A stretch of 64,000 nt of DNA. It comes from Phyto melanocephala (Eukaryota; Arthropoda; Insecta; Diptera; Rhinophoridae). Positions 11,031 to 21,489 of this stretch are shown piece by piece. The stretch's first letter is position 1, and each line of letters begins with the position of its first letter. The notes under the pieces were generated by a model. It ran no database searches and was not told where the DNA came from. It saw only the letters and a program-made list of their open reading frames with translations. The stretch spans positions 3,205,201 to 3,269,200 of the forward strand of contig OW799237.1 in assembly GCA_941918925.1 (NCBI GenBank), given 5' to 3'. The translations under genes were made by a program, and so were the position numbers.

Positions 11031-12185
11031 ATTTTACGACTTGTGGAAACGATAAAACGATGGGAGGGAGAAGGAGAACGAAAATACAACGACTCAGTTG
11101 AATCCCTTGGGACAACTCCAGAATAGGGCGCGACACTAGCGAACGTACACAAAATCATATTGCGAAAAACAGAAAGTACAAATACGGACCAAATCGGAAC
11201 TGAATGATCTTTTGGGATTGACACAATGGCTGAGATCAGAAATAATCAGAGGATGCGAGATTTCACGGTTGGTTCGGATGACGATCTAGACGATCGTCTT
11301 AAGAGGTGCGCCTTCCAGCAAGAGGTATTCTCTGATCCATTTAACAAAAACTGCCAAGAGAGACTCGAAACTATTCACAGCGAAAGGCATGTGGTGAGGG
11401 AATACAGGCAGAGTGTCGTAAAGTTCAAAAGAACTGAAAGCATTATAGTTGGTATTTTCGCACCGGAAATTCGAGCTGTAGACGGCCCTGATAAGAATGT
11501 AAAGGCGGCTGCAGTAGGTACTGATCGAACCGAGAATGTTTCGGGCAGTAGCATGTCGGCTAAGACCCTCAAGACTTCGGTACGAGCTGTGCCGACAGGC
11601 AAGTTAGTGTTTGTGATGAAGAAAGGAGTTGTTGGATCTTCGTACAGTTCTTTTGGAAATCCTCCCAAAGAGGAGATGAATACGAGAGCAAGTTTTGGGA
11701 CGACCAGCGAACCACTTTATGTATCTAGGTTGAAGGCCAAGGCGATCTGTGGCCAGAGACAAAACCAGAAGTTATACGCGTTTTAGAGTTACCTCTAGAG
11801 TCAATACGGATTCCACTACCCGTAACACCCATGGAGACTATTATGTCGGTGTTGGTTAAACATTATGTAGGTCCAATATAGACTAATGGAAATTAGTGAA
11901 TTAGGCCAACGAAAAGAATGCGGAAGGAGTAATCAAATTATCTGTTAATCAGTCTGTAAACGAAAGTGGTGATTACCATGTTTGATCTTTGATTTGTAAG
12001 GTTTGTGTTTTCCGGTTTTAGCTGAACTTGGCCCTAATCCAGGAACCTTGGATTAATAAAAACATGGTTCGCGAAAAAAAACAGCCATTTAGTCTAGTTT
12101 TTGTGGTTTTACGACGCCAGGTGTCATGTATGTTCATGTTTCAAAAATTAATATGGAACGACTAAAGCGTACCATTTAGGGGGAA
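11031..12185 (+). mobile_element. 5' part of a non-LTR retrotransposon
   Basis: A GC-richer leader (about 11031-11225) precedes a 186-codon gag-like ORF. About 240 bp after it, near 12027, the plus strand reads LALIQEPWI, the N-terminal landmark of the APE-type endonuclease of LINE ORF2. The similarity fades by about 12185. The order (leader, ORF1, start of ORF2) fits a 3'-truncated or deleted element. It may belong to the same broad clade as the tails at 4.2 and 7.5 kb, but those lie in the wrong order to be one insertion. Confidence 0.65.
11226..11786 (+). CDS. Gag-like ORF1 fragment of a non-LTR retrotransposon
   Basis: An uninterrupted ATG frame of 186 codons. The protein is charged and hydrophilic, has no signal peptide or membrane segment, and shows no CCHC zinc knuckle, which LINE ORF1 proteins usually carry towards the C-terminus. 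It is therefore probably truncated. Its assignment to ORF1 rests mostly on position, just upstream of an endonuclease-start motif (LALIQEPWI) on the same strand. Base composition is clearly less AT-rich than the flanks. ORF1 proteins of this type bind element RNA. Whether this copy is expressed is unknown. Confidence 0.5.
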   Translation: MAEIRNNQRMRDFTVGSDDDLDDRLKRCAFQQEVFSDPFNKNCQERLETIHSERHVVREYRQSVVKFKRTESIIVGIFAPEIRAVDGPDKNVKAAAVGTDRTENVSGSSMSAKTLKTSVRAVPTGKLVFVMKKGVVGSSYSSFGNPPKEEMNTRASFGTTSEPLYVSRLKAKAICGQRQNQKLYAF

Positions 12186-12634
12186 ATCCCCCAATTTCAT
12201 TTACTAAAAAAAATTAACCCAAAATTTAAAAAAATAAATGGAATTATTCATAACAAGAACAATTCTTTTATAAATAAACTTTTTGTATAAATTCTTAAGA
12301 ATTTTAAAGAATTTATGAATATCATTGAGAATAATTTTTGCATTTCGAGTAAATTTTAAATGAATGTTATTTTAAGTCAATTAAAATAAGAGATCAAATG
12401 TTAAAATTTCTATAAAGAGAACGTACCATCTGATTCACAACGTAAACATTTACGTAGAAGTGTTTTTGTTTTTTAAATGGTGAATTAATTTATTTAAAAT
12501 ATTTAAGGAATATTTTTTAAAAGTCTCAAGTTTGAGTTTTTCAATATACTCAAAGAGAGAGGGAGAGGTAGAGAGAGATGATTGCAATTTTATTTACTTT
12601 ACAATATTTAAAAAAATGAAAAAAATCAACTTAC

Positions 12635-12834
12635 GTTTTACATTCTGAACTGCTTGGAGCACGTAATTCCAACATTTGTGATGTTTTCGTTTTAATTAAG
12701 AAAAATGAATTCTTATCGGCGGCTTCTTGACGCACCAACGTTTCCGAATCGATGTTCATAATGGGACTAACGGGTTTATTATTAACTTCAGTATTACGGG
12801 CTGCATGCAAATATTTCAATGAATATTTATCGTC
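12635..12834 (-). CDS. RhoGEF2: RhoGEF2-like, PH-domain exon (last exon seen)
   Basis: The exon opens after TTTCAG and reads DDKYSLKYLHAARNTEVNNK, then SPIMNIDSETLVRQEAAD and FFLIKTKTSQMLELRAPSSS. This fits the second half of a PH domain: strands 5-7, leading to the C-terminal helix. It ends AC|GTAAGT, phase 2. The helix that normally closes a PH domain, and all later coding sequence, must lie in a following exon that I could not find in the first 12.6 kb. The neighbouring exon (13048-12929) joins in phase 0. Two hundred bp. Confidence 0.8.
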
Positions 12835-12928
12835 CTGAAATATACGGGGGAAAAACATATATTTTAAATTGATACGATTGTTGTAAATAAAACAAGGAAA
12901 ATATCTAAGAATTGTTTTTAGAATTTAC

Positions 12929-13048
12929 CTGCTTTGTCAGCAATACAATCATTGTTTCAAATAGTAAACCATGCAATTGTATGCTAGGATTTTTCTTCAT
13001 TGTCAAACTGCCATCGTGTATCAAACGGTATTGTGTTAAATCCAAATT
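12929..13048 (-). CDS. RhoGEF2: RhoGEF2-like, PH-domain N-terminal exon
   Basis: This 120-bp exon is bounded by ATTACAG and GTAAAT, phase 0 at both ends. It encodes NLDLTQYRLIHDGSLTMKKN followed by PSIQLHGLLFETMIVLLTKQ. That is the usual start of the PH domain in RGS-RhoGEFs: a Leu-rich strand, the H-x-G turn, then the lipid-facing basic loop and the strands ending in the VLLTK motif. In this family the PH domain packs against the DH domain, assists exchange on Rho, and helps membrane or active-RhoA contact. It is too short to be listed as an ORF in most scans, but frame, splice sites and domain all agree. Confidence 0.85.
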
Positions 13049-13534
13049 CTGTAATGAGAATTGTTAAAAAACATATTTAAAATTGAGGCAATAACAAATA
13101 GAATTCGTTAAATTTTTGATTTTTGGAAAACATTCTTTATTTTTCCAAAAATAAAAATAAGAAAAAATCTATCTTAAGAGGTATTGCAACAAAAAAAAAA
13201 AAAAATAAAACAATTAACTTTATTGGGACGTTAGCCTGTTTTTTGTTGTATCGTGAAATATTTACGATAATGTAAAATGAATAGGACTTTGTAGTACTTG
13301 TGACATGAAGAAGTCACTCATTTGTATAAAACCTATTTTTCAAAATCAATAGCAACGCGATCTAGTTATGTGGGTAAGAATTGGTTCATTGTATTTCATT
13401 TGATTAAAGAAAAAGCAGAAAGAAAAGGAAGTATTACAAATATTTAAAACAGAAATAATGTAAAACAAATAAAATGATAAACCTGTGAAAAACAGTCTTA
13501 TAAAGTCTTTATTGTCTATTTACTAACCACCCAA

Positions 13535-14010
13535 CACCCATGATGAATTACACACTTCCTTCAGTAATTTGGAATGTCGGAATCCCATCTACAGGACCCT
13601 GTCCCATTGAAACCCTTGAAGTGGCCCTCAGACAAACCCTTTTTAGGTTCAGGAGTACAGTAGAGATCGCCGACGAGTTTTACTATGCCATATCAGTGCT
13701 GTACGATATTCACGCCCTAATTCATCCAATATATTGGCCCATCGATGGCCTTACTATGCCCTTTCAAATCTCGACCCTTGTGCCGATTCACCGCTCGCAT
13801 GTTATTTTCCAATTTTATTTCGAAGCCCATAATTATATCAAGAGCTCTCCACATTCCCTAACCAGCCTAGATATGGCATAATGTCCTTTTAAGGCATTAA
13901 GAGCCATCTGACTATCCACCTAAATAGCAAACTGCCTACCCTTCGGAACATGTTTCATTATAAGATCCGTTGCATTATAGCCAATATCTCCGCTTACAAC
14001 ACACTTTAAT
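13535..14010 (-). pseudogene. LINE ORF2 relic (RNase H region) in a RhoGEF intron
   Basis: The minus strand from about 13940 reads VDSQMALNALKGHYAISRLV, matching the D-S-Q-A-A-L-x-A-L core of LINE RNase H domains, and continues as REC. Downstream, several stops interrupt a LINE-like frame. The block is less AT-rich than the intron around it. The plus-strand frame at 13540-13881 is its shadow. It lies between the 14528-14471 and 13048-12929 exons, in the same orientation as the host gene. Confidence 0.65.
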
Positions 14011-14194
14011 TATCAGAATGTCTATAAATAATATTTATAGAAAATTCTTAAACAAATTTTTAATTATTTTTTGTATGAAATTTTAAATCTTGTAATAGAA
14101 ATTAGATTATTTATTCTATTACAATTCAATTAAAAAAAAATATTATAATCTTATTGACCGACCGGAGAAATGAAAGTTATTTATTTGACTCTTG

Positions 14195-14262
14195 TAGTGT
14201 AATATGGGAATCGAACCCGCAACCCTCACATTGGCAGACTCTAATTCACCAGGGTACCCACA
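14195..14262 (-). repeat. tRNA-like relic with intact B box (SINE or tRNA pseudogene)
   Basis: On the minus strand a near-canonical internal pol III B box, GGGTTCGATTCCC, follows an A-box-like CTGGTGAATTAGAGTC at the normal tRNA distance. The acceptor arms do not pair convincingly, so it is not a functional tRNA. It sits in the intron just downstream of the LINE relic. Confidence 0.5.
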
Positions 14263-14470
14263 AAGTTGTATGGAATAATTTTCATTTAAAGATAATTTTT
14301 GCAAATAATAAATCTGAGTTTTTAACACAGATTTCTTACGTTTCAGAGTCGCCTTGTAAATTAAAATTTTACTACCATTTTTTATTTTTAGAACATTTTC
14401 AGTAAATTTTTTTTAATTTTTTAGAGTATTTTGGATAAATTTGAAAATAATTTATTTCTATTACACTCAC

Positions 14471-14528
14471 CTTGAATTCGTCCTTATCAAATGTTGATTT
14501 GTCTAATTTACGCTGAATATTTTGCAAT
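14471..14528 (-). CDS. RhoGEF2: RhoGEF2-like, DH-PH linker exon
   Basis: A 58-bp exon between ATTACAG and GTGAGT. With the two bases carried over from the preceding exon it encodes KLQNIQRKLDKSTFDKDEFK, the helical linker that joins the last DH helix to the PH domain. It enters in phase 2 and ends in phase 0, which matches the next exon exactly. The 69-bp intron upstream is typical of fly short introns. Confidence 0.85.
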
Positions 14529-14597
14529 CTGTAATTAAAAGTTAGTTTTCATTAAAACATGTACACTTTTAACAACTTCTAACAATGTAGTTCATAC

Positions 14598-15189
14598 TTA
14601 TGCGCATCTTCAGCTGTCTTTACCGCCTGATTAACATCGACCAATATCTTTTTTGATGACTCCAAAGCCTTCTGTATAGCCTCCGCCTCAGCTGTATCCT
14701 CGGGCACCACACGCACTGTCACCTTAAAGAGATTTTCAAACAACAATGGATATTTGGTAAGACGTTGCAATACTGTGGGCAGTAAATCCTTTAATTGCAA
14801 ACGGCGACAGGCTTTGTGGGATTCAGCTTTTGAGAGAAGTTTTTGCAGTTGTTCGTCTTTGCGACGTTTCTCTTTGAGAGCTTCTAAAGCGATTTGTTGA
14901 CGAGCACAAAATTGAGCGGCAAATTCACGCAACTCTTCACCTGATATGCCGTCAAACATACCGGCAAGCAGATCACCCACACTATTTACAATATAATTGT
15001 GATCAAGACGACGTTGCTTAAGTTTCTGCTCGAAGGCACCGTGTAAATCACACAGCGATGATAGAGAGGGAGGAAAGAGCAATAGAAGATGATCTTGGGT
15101 AAGTAGACCACTTTCTTGGAGGGGGAATAAAAATAAGTGTTTCAGCAGTTTTAAAGTGCGGACATGACTACGTTCGGTTTGATAAATTT
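14598..15189 (-). CDS. RhoGEF2: RhoGEF2-like, main DH (RhoGEF) domain exon
   Basis: This exon carries nearly all of a Dbl-homology domain, the catalytic unit that exchanges GDP for GTP on Rho. Conserved region 1 starts across the splice with E-IYQTERSHVRTLKLL. Then come LLFPPSLSSLCDLHGAFEQ, VGDLLAGMFDG and QFCARQQIALEALKEK. Conserved region 3 reads CRRLQLKDLLPTVLQRLTKY-PLLFENL, and the last helix VDVNQAVKTAEDAHK. The CRRLQLKD and VNQAV motifs point to the RGS-RhoGEF subfamily (PDZ-RhoGEF, LARG, p115), not the Lbc subfamily. In Drosophila the single member, RhoGEF2, activates Rho1 and myosin II downstream of Fog and Concertina during epithelial folding. Acceptor CTTGTAG, donor AA|GTATGA, no stop or frameshift. 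Confidence 0.9.
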
Positions 15190-15260
15190 CTACAAGGAAA
15201 AGTGGATGGAAATAAGTTAAAAAATTTGTTTAATTTTTTAATTGTGCAATATAAAACTAC

Positions 15261-15664
15261 CATTTATAATCTCTTGGCGTTTCTTCTCGGCATCGGTTAG
15301 AGCCGCCAACATTTCGCCAGCCACATTTGAACTCCAGTCGGCCTCATTGAGATCATCCTCCTCGTCACTTTCGAAATTCCAATGGCGTGCCATTTGACCA
15401 CCGCCCGCAGAACCACCCAAAAAACTAGCATTCGATGAACCACCAAAACTGCTATGAAACGAGTCTTGATGACTGTGCTGGTGCTGATGATGATGGTGTT
15501 GATGATGCAACGCTGAAGTGGCTCCAGCTGGTATGGCAACACCTGCTCCTCCCATTTGTTCCATCGAAGTGGAGGGACTCTCGGAGCCACCACCCGACGA
15601 AAGACTAGAATTTGAACTTGCTGTGAAGTTGGAATTTGACAGACCCAAATCTGGTTGATCATCG
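15261..15664 (-). CDS. RhoGEF2: RhoGEF2-like, disordered linker and DH-start exon (shared acceptor)
   Basis: Acceptor TTTATAG, weak donor G|GTAGTT. The first half is low-complexity: Ser/Asn/Gly-rich, then a His/Gln run (LHHQHHHHQHQHSHQD), then more Gly/Ser. The second half becomes conserved: ESDEEDDLNEADWSS and MLAALTDAEKKRQEIIN, the segment immediately before DH conserved region 1 in RGS-RhoGEFs. The exon starts in phase 2. Both 46325-46188 and 16169-16102 end in phase 2, so either can be spliced to it in frame. A 71-bp intron follows. Confidence 0.85.
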
Positions 15665-15723
15665 CTATAAACGAAATTAAAATCAGAGAAATTGTTAATA
15701 ACACAAATCTACTTGAAAATAAA

Positions 15724-15840
15724 CTGCCGTATGGGAAAAAATTATTAAAGCTTTATAAAAGGTTTGTTACACTGATTTTCCATGGAAATGTGTTTTATAA
15801 ACTTTTAATAAGCCTTTGATAAATTGTATGCATACGGCTG
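15724..15840. mobile_element. Foldback MITE just upstream of the shared RhoGEF exon
   Basis: GCCGTATG at 15726-15733 and CATACGGC at 15831-15838 are perfect inverted repeats. Inner blocks ATTAAAG and TTTATAA also have inverted partners. The element ends about 60 bp upstream of the acceptor at 15665, within the 30-kb intron. It resembles the foldback at 2553-2667 in length and design. Confidence 0.5.
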
Positions 15841-16101
15841 AAAATGTTTGAGAATTTAAGGCATTTTTAATTGTAGAGGGGGAAATTTAAAGTTTTAAAA
15901 TCCTTAGCAGTGTATTTTTTATTTCAAAAAGAAATCAGTGAATTTTGATTTTAACGAAATTTCATTTAAAAACAAATTTCTTTCAAAACAATGTCAATAA
16001 CTTCTTAACGTTTAATTTAGCCAAACTTCACTGTAGTGAAAACTTAAGCCAAAAAGCATATAATATCCCTCAAGATATGCTTTAATTTTCATCATACTTA
16101 C

Positions 16102-16169
16102 TTCTCATGATTATAACCTAAAATTTCCTTAAAACTTTTACTGCGCGTGTAACGTATTTTACTCTTCAT
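16102..16169 (-). CDS. RhoGEF2: RhoGEF2-like, alternative first coding exon
   Basis: The ATG at 16169 opens a 22-codon frame (MKSKIRYTRSKSFKEILGYN, then HE) that ends AA|GTAAGT in phase 2. Spliced to the 15664 acceptor it gives an in-frame join into DDQPDLGLSNS. An in-frame TGA lies about 60 bases upstream of the ATG and no pyrimidine-rich acceptor is seen between them, so this is likely a true translation start. The donor is a strong consensus. The resulting protein would be short: basic N-terminus, linker, DH and PH only. A possible TATA box lies about 80 bp upstream. Inference from sequence only; a transcript would be decisive. Confidence 0.65.
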
Positions 16170-16250
16170 TTCGATGTGTTGTGTTGTTGTTGTAATTTTT
16201 TCATAAACAATTTCATAACAAAAATTTCAGTATTTCATTATCTCTTTACT

Positions 16251-16259
16251 TTTTATATA
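16251..16259 (-). promoter_or_regulatory. Possible TATA box for the short RhoGEF isoform
   Basis: The minus strand reads TATATAAAA here, about 82 bp upstream of the alternative ATG, which would place a transcript start near 16225. In such AT-rich DNA the motif also arises by chance, so the weight comes only from its position. Confidence 0.3.
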
Positions 16260-17836
16260 ATAGCAAAATAAATAGTTTCGAATTGTTGTACACAAAACCA
16301 TGGTAGCAGCATCATTAAAAAAAAATTCATAAAAAACTTAAAACAAAAAAAATGAAGAAGGAACTTTAGTAATAAAAACTATATTTTTTTACACATTTTT
16401 ATTTCATTATATAATTGATTTTGTAATTAATGGAAAATTTGCAAATTTTTTATTTTATTTGATTTACATGGATATAAATTTCCTTTACACCTGTTGATTA
16501 ATTCACATGAAATATACAATTAATATTCAGTTGCTTTATAATCAGGGCTGCCAGACGTTAATGCTTTTAGTCAATTTCTAAACCATTTTGTCATACATAT
16601 GTATGTATGACGTACGCAAGTGTATGGTGCAAAAACCCTTTTGAAAATATTAAATAATTTTTCATTTGCTTCAGGACTTCTTCAGAAACCAAAAACAAAA
16701 GATTATTAAATAATCTTTAATGCAAAAGAGTTTCTCAATGACAAATGAATTAGTGAATCATAATACTACAAATTTTGAGGCAAACTTTAAAGTCATTTAT
16801 AAAACTTTAACATAATTTTCTAAGGCAAGGTATAGTGTACAACAGCCTTTAATGACTTGTATAGGAAAAATTAGTTTTAAATCTACAACTAGAAAAAGCT
16901 CGAATTTAAATGTGAAGAAAAAACTTTATTTTGGGAAAATAGGTGCAGAAAAATAAAATCAATTATAGCCAATTGAATGGTATATTAGCAGGTCTTTGTC
17001 CAAAATGAGTTTCAGTAAAAACTCGAAATTTTTAATAAATTTTTTTTTTTCGATAAATTCTTTAAATGTTGGATAATTCTTTAGATTTTGTTTATAGAAA
17101 AATTTCTGAAGAAATGGTAAAATATTGATTTTCTATGAAGTTAGTTGCAAATAACTGCAAATATTATATAGCACACATTAAAGTGTTACTATAAATGTAT
17201 AAAGGAATGCAATAAAACATATGGGAAATATTTCTAGAGCAAAAAATCGTTCCAACTTTAAATTTGCTACAACTGTAGAGAAAAAAGCCGTCTTAAACAT
17301 ATTTTTTTTCTTCTTCAATTTAAAGAGGTTGCTTTTAAAAGTATAGCAAATTTATAAGTCAACAAAAATGACCTTTGACCTTAAAAAAAATCAATATATG
17401 AAAATAAAAATTCTTTTGATGTTGGGTTAAAGAATTGTTTTTAGGGATCTTTTGAACCAAAACGGCCAATATCCCCAGAAGTTTCTAAACAAAATATGTT
17501 TTTTTTTCTTTTTTATTCAATGACCTTAAAATGGTTTATTATTATACATTTCTGTTACAAATTCCCTACCGGGTATAAAAACCTCCAACTGACAATAATA
17601 AAATTATAATGTTGATGATGACAATGATATATTGACTGTACATATCACTCACTCACTTCAAGCAAATGGGTAAATGCAAGACAAGTAAACAAAAAAAAAA
17701 TATTTAAGGATGAAAAATGGCAAATATAAAACTCAACATGTAAATTTAAATTAACCGCTGTATTATTCTCTTTGCTGCGAAAAACTTAATTGTATGCCAC
17801 AAAAAAGTGAGTAAATATGTATGTATGTTGTTGTTA
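16260..17836. other. AT-rich intron sequence, nothing recognised
   Basis: Part of the large RhoGEF intron. No exon or classifiable repeat is seen. Confidence 0.5.
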
Positions 17837-18079
17837 TACCCTTTACCTGTGGTGCACAAGGGTATATGTATATACCTATGTCATTCCGTTTATAATTTCT
17901 ACAATTTTAATTTCCGACCCCATAAAGTATATATTTTCTGAAAGCTTATGAATAGAGGAGTCGATTAAGTCTGTCCGTTAGGTTATAGGTTTGCTTAAAC
18001 AATCCAATACTTTTCGTTTATTTTAATATTAGTTCAATATTAATTGTGAAAATACGACACTTAGGACGTTTTGTAAATA
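17837..18079 (+). repeat. Truncated hairpin-end repeat joined to a MITE end
   Basis: From ATACCCTTTACC to GTCGATTAAGTCTGTCCG this matches the start of the repeat at 33806-34632 (shared CGACCCCATAAAGTATATAT and CTGAAAGCTTATGAATA). It breaks off near 18000. The next bases, about 18045-18079 (ACGACACTTAGGACGTTTTG), match the terminus of the MITE at 42020-42206 and are themselves cut by the Tigger-like element that follows. Confidence 0.6.
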
Positions 18080-18820
18080 CAGTATAACCTCCATAATCCG
18101 GACAGATATAGTTTGACCCCTCGTCCGGATTACTGGACCGTCCGAACTACAGAAAGAAAATGTTACAGCCCTTAAACTTAAGTTTGTTTTTAGTTTTTAT
18201 TATTACAAAATTTGTTTAAATATATAAAAAGAAATAAAGTACATATGTACCACAAAAAAAATTATTTACATTTAATCAATTTACAAAAAAAAAACCATCT
18301 AAAAATATGAAAATTTAGTTAGTTAAAAAAAATTATGGATTGAAGTACGAACTAATTTTTCTTTGGATACAATTTTTTAAAATAATATCTCATTATTTCA
18401 TTGTTTGATAGGCCCATAAAGTTGCTCTTGCAAACAAACCAATAGCCTATTTATTTGAGACTTCATCATGGACTTCCTGAATTCCTCCAGAGAACTGTCT
18501 GAGTCTTGGTTTTCCGCAATATTTTGGTTTGACAAAACCGGTTTAAAAGATCTTTTCTATATCGCACGTTAATATTCTGACTCAGGATGTGATTTATTGG
18601 CTGTAAAATTACGGTGCAGTTCGGGGGCAAAAACAGAACTCTAAAGTTAGGGTCAATATTAATATATTTTTCTTTTGGATTTAAAGGTGCATTATCTAAT
18701 ACCAAAAGTGCTTTCAGTGGCTTATTATGTGCGGATTAGGGAGGTAAAATTTTCAAACTGTCCGGAGTACTGGATAGTTAGTCCGGATTAGCGAGTATCT
18801 AAACTACAGAGGTTATACTG
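18080..18820. mobile_element. pogo/Tigger-like DNA transposon remnant
   Basis: The ends are inverted repeats: CAGTATAACCTC at 18080-18091 and GAGGTTATACTG at 18809-18820. Each is flanked by TA, the target duplication typical of the Tc1/mariner/pogo superfamily. Copies of GTCCGGA(T)TTA lie just inside both ends. A broken DDE_1 transposase is present on the minus strand. At 741 bp it is an internally deleted derivative. Confidence 0.8.
18466..18705 (-). pseudogene. DDE_1 (pogo/Tigger) transposase fragment
   Basis: The minus strand reads VLDNAPLNPKE, then DPNFRVLFLPPNCTVILQPI and RYRKDLLNRF. These match the second-Asp block of DDE_1 transposases (LxLDNAPxHP...VxFLPPNxTxxxQPxDQ, YRxxLL). The usual MDQG following QP is degraded to INHI. 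Only this block remains, so the copy cannot encode a transposase. Confidence 0.75.
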
Positions 18821-18822
18821 TA

Positions 18823-21480
18823 CACCATTTATATATTTTTTTCTATGACTAATAATTCTTTTTTAAAGGGGATTTTTTTTTTTTTGTAAATTCTATAAAT
18901 GTAATAATTTAACAAGAAAAAAATTAACAAATTATTTCCTCAAAAATTTTGCCACGTACCTCGTATAAAGAAATTAGTTTAAAAAAACACACGAAAACGA
19001 AAACTTCTTTTAACCTACTTTCAGACGGTCTCAAAGAGGTAATAGTTACGTGGGCAATTTGATTATATACTAACATATTTACATATAGATAGAGGTATAT
19101 AATACCTAATGTATATTAAATATATGTATCTACTAGTTGTCTATAACTAAAAAATATGATATCGAAGATGATATCATTTTATCATCTTTGAAAATATATA
19201 AAATGGCAATGAAAAGTTTCTGCATTAATACCTTCTTTAAATATCGTCATTGTATTAGTGGAAACTTTTTAGTCGTATCGCAGTGTTTATTTGTTTGTCT
19301 GCCTGTCCGTCTGTCTGCATATATATTTTTTTTTTGTAAGCGACTACAATCATAACATCCGTTTAAATGCTTCTAATACAATTAAATACCGCACCCTAAA
19401 AATATGCCTTTAATTTGTCCACTTTACATTCACAAATATGTATGTTAAGGTTTTAATAAACTTTAAAGGTTGTTTTTATGAGGTTGTCGATGACTTTATT
19501 ATATGAGGTATTTTTTATATTTGTTAAGTAAATTCTTGTTACAAAAAATAGTACAATAAATGTTGTTTCTTAGTTTTATTTTTTACTTTTTTTTTGTATG
19601 CGTTTCTTATACGATTCTATTTAAAAACTAATTCTTATAAACTTGTTATTGTTGTTAATAAATTTAATTGACAACGCAATTTCTCTTGGTATATTCTATT
19701 GTGAGTGTATGTGTGTGTGGGGTGTTTTTTCATATTTTTATTTATATCACAATAATAAGTTTATTATCCTTGCAACTTCCGTTTTAGTTTAGGGATTGTC
19801 GTTGTTATGATATTTTAAGCTTTTTTATCTTTATTAAATTCATGTAGATTTGTTGTGTTTCCTCTTGCTCTGTTAATTTTCCATTGACCGCATTTCTACA
19901 ATTGAACATTACAAACATTTGCCTTGATATACACATGCGTATGTACATCCATATACATACATACTTTGGTAGATTTATTTCGTGTTTCTTTTTAAAACAT
20001 TAAAATATTTTGCAATTTGCAAAATTATATTAAAATTGACAGTTGATAGAAAACTTTTGCTAATAATTTTAGCACATAAACACACTACCAAGTTGGCTAT
20101 GGATTTAAAATACACAAAAAAAAAACGTTACGAGTGAAGAAAAAAAAGCTTAATATATAGTTATACCAAAAGAAAGGGTGTCACATATTCACTAGATGTT
20201 TTCTAATATCAAGCACAGTACAATTTTTTTTAAATTTAAAATCTACATTTTTCCAAGACTGTTTATGTAAAACAGAAAAAAAAAAATGTTTAATATTTTT
20301 TGTTTATGTTTGTTATTAGTTAATGTACAATCCCTTATTTAAATTGTATTTTCTTTCAAACATATGCAAATATATACATATCGCTCATTTACCTCAATAG
20401 TGTCTTAACTCAAAATTTACATTTATTAAATTGATGAATTACAAAAAATTCTCAGGTTAAACTGTTAAAGATAATTTGATTGTTTTTGTAAAATGGCTAA
20501 TACTTTCGGAGTTACAGGAAATTTTTTTATATAAAATGAGGTTATAAACAAAGATTTGTCTTATGCTTCACTATCAAAAACCATTTTTAAAATAAACAAT
20601 AGAAAACAGTCTGCTTTCCTTACAATAGGTTTTATTTTTTTCAAACGCTATATTGTTTAAAGTTATAAAAAAATAGTGAATTGTCCTAAAATGTTTAGAG
20701 CTGTTTTATTCGAAACTACTTATTATTTAAGTTATGTCACTGTTGAAGTAAATGAGCAATATGTATGTATGTATGTGTATACATGAGTTTGTTAATGTTA
20801 TAATGATATTTTCAATTTCAACATGTATGCCATACATCTGTCATCCTGTATATTGACAACATACTCTTGACACCCAGTAGAAAATTAGAGGATTAAAAGA
20901 AGTAAATTAAAATTAAACTCCGGCGATGTTAAATTTGCCGATATTTATAAACAAAGGCATCAGATATAAAAATTTGTCTGAATTTTTTAACTCAAAATTT
21001 TTTTTTTTTTTAATTTTTAAATTATAAATTTTTAAAAAAATATTTTAAATTGACACTCTCTACTACAATTTTACTGTCTTAGTTTTTAATTCCTTGTAGT
21101 TAGGCAAAAAAGTCCTAAGTCACAAACTGCAGTTTTTGTTAAATACAAAAAAAAATTTATATACATTTTTCTAAATTATTGATAACAATGGAAAGATGTT
21201 ATGCTAGACTTTGTTATTGGTACTAAACAAAACTGAGAAAAAATTAAGTTTGAGAGTTTGACTTAAGACTGTCCTGCCTAACGTCAAGGAATTAGTTGAT
21301 GGTATTAAAAAAATTTTTTTTTTTAATTTTTATTAACTTATTCTTTGAAGAACTAATAATAGCAACAAAACTAATTTTAGGATTTTTTAAAAAAATTTTG
21401 TTTTTTTCCTCAAAGTCATCTGGTAGGCTTTTTTATATCACTACTTATGTAAACCTTTGTACGTTGTACGTTTAGAATAT
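18823..21480. other. AT-rich intron sequence, nothing recognised
   Basis: Contains GTCT-rich simple repeat (about 19286-19318) and GTAT runs (about 20762-20782). No gene or classifiable repeat is visible. Confidence 0.5.
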
Positions 21481-21489
21481 AATTTACTC

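Noticed and set aside
11375..11668. 97-codon minus-strand ORF
   Set aside because: Antisense of the gag-like ORF at 11226-11786.
13540..13881. 113-codon plus-strand frame
   Set aside because: Shadow of a LINE RNase H relic on the minus strand.
14195..14262. Functional tRNA gene
   Set aside because: B box is good, but acceptor, D and anticodon arms do not pair.
15297..15704. 135-codon minus-strand frame overlapping the RhoGEF linker exon
   Set aside because: Different frame, crosses the acceptor, no conserved sequence; the other frame continues into the DH domain.
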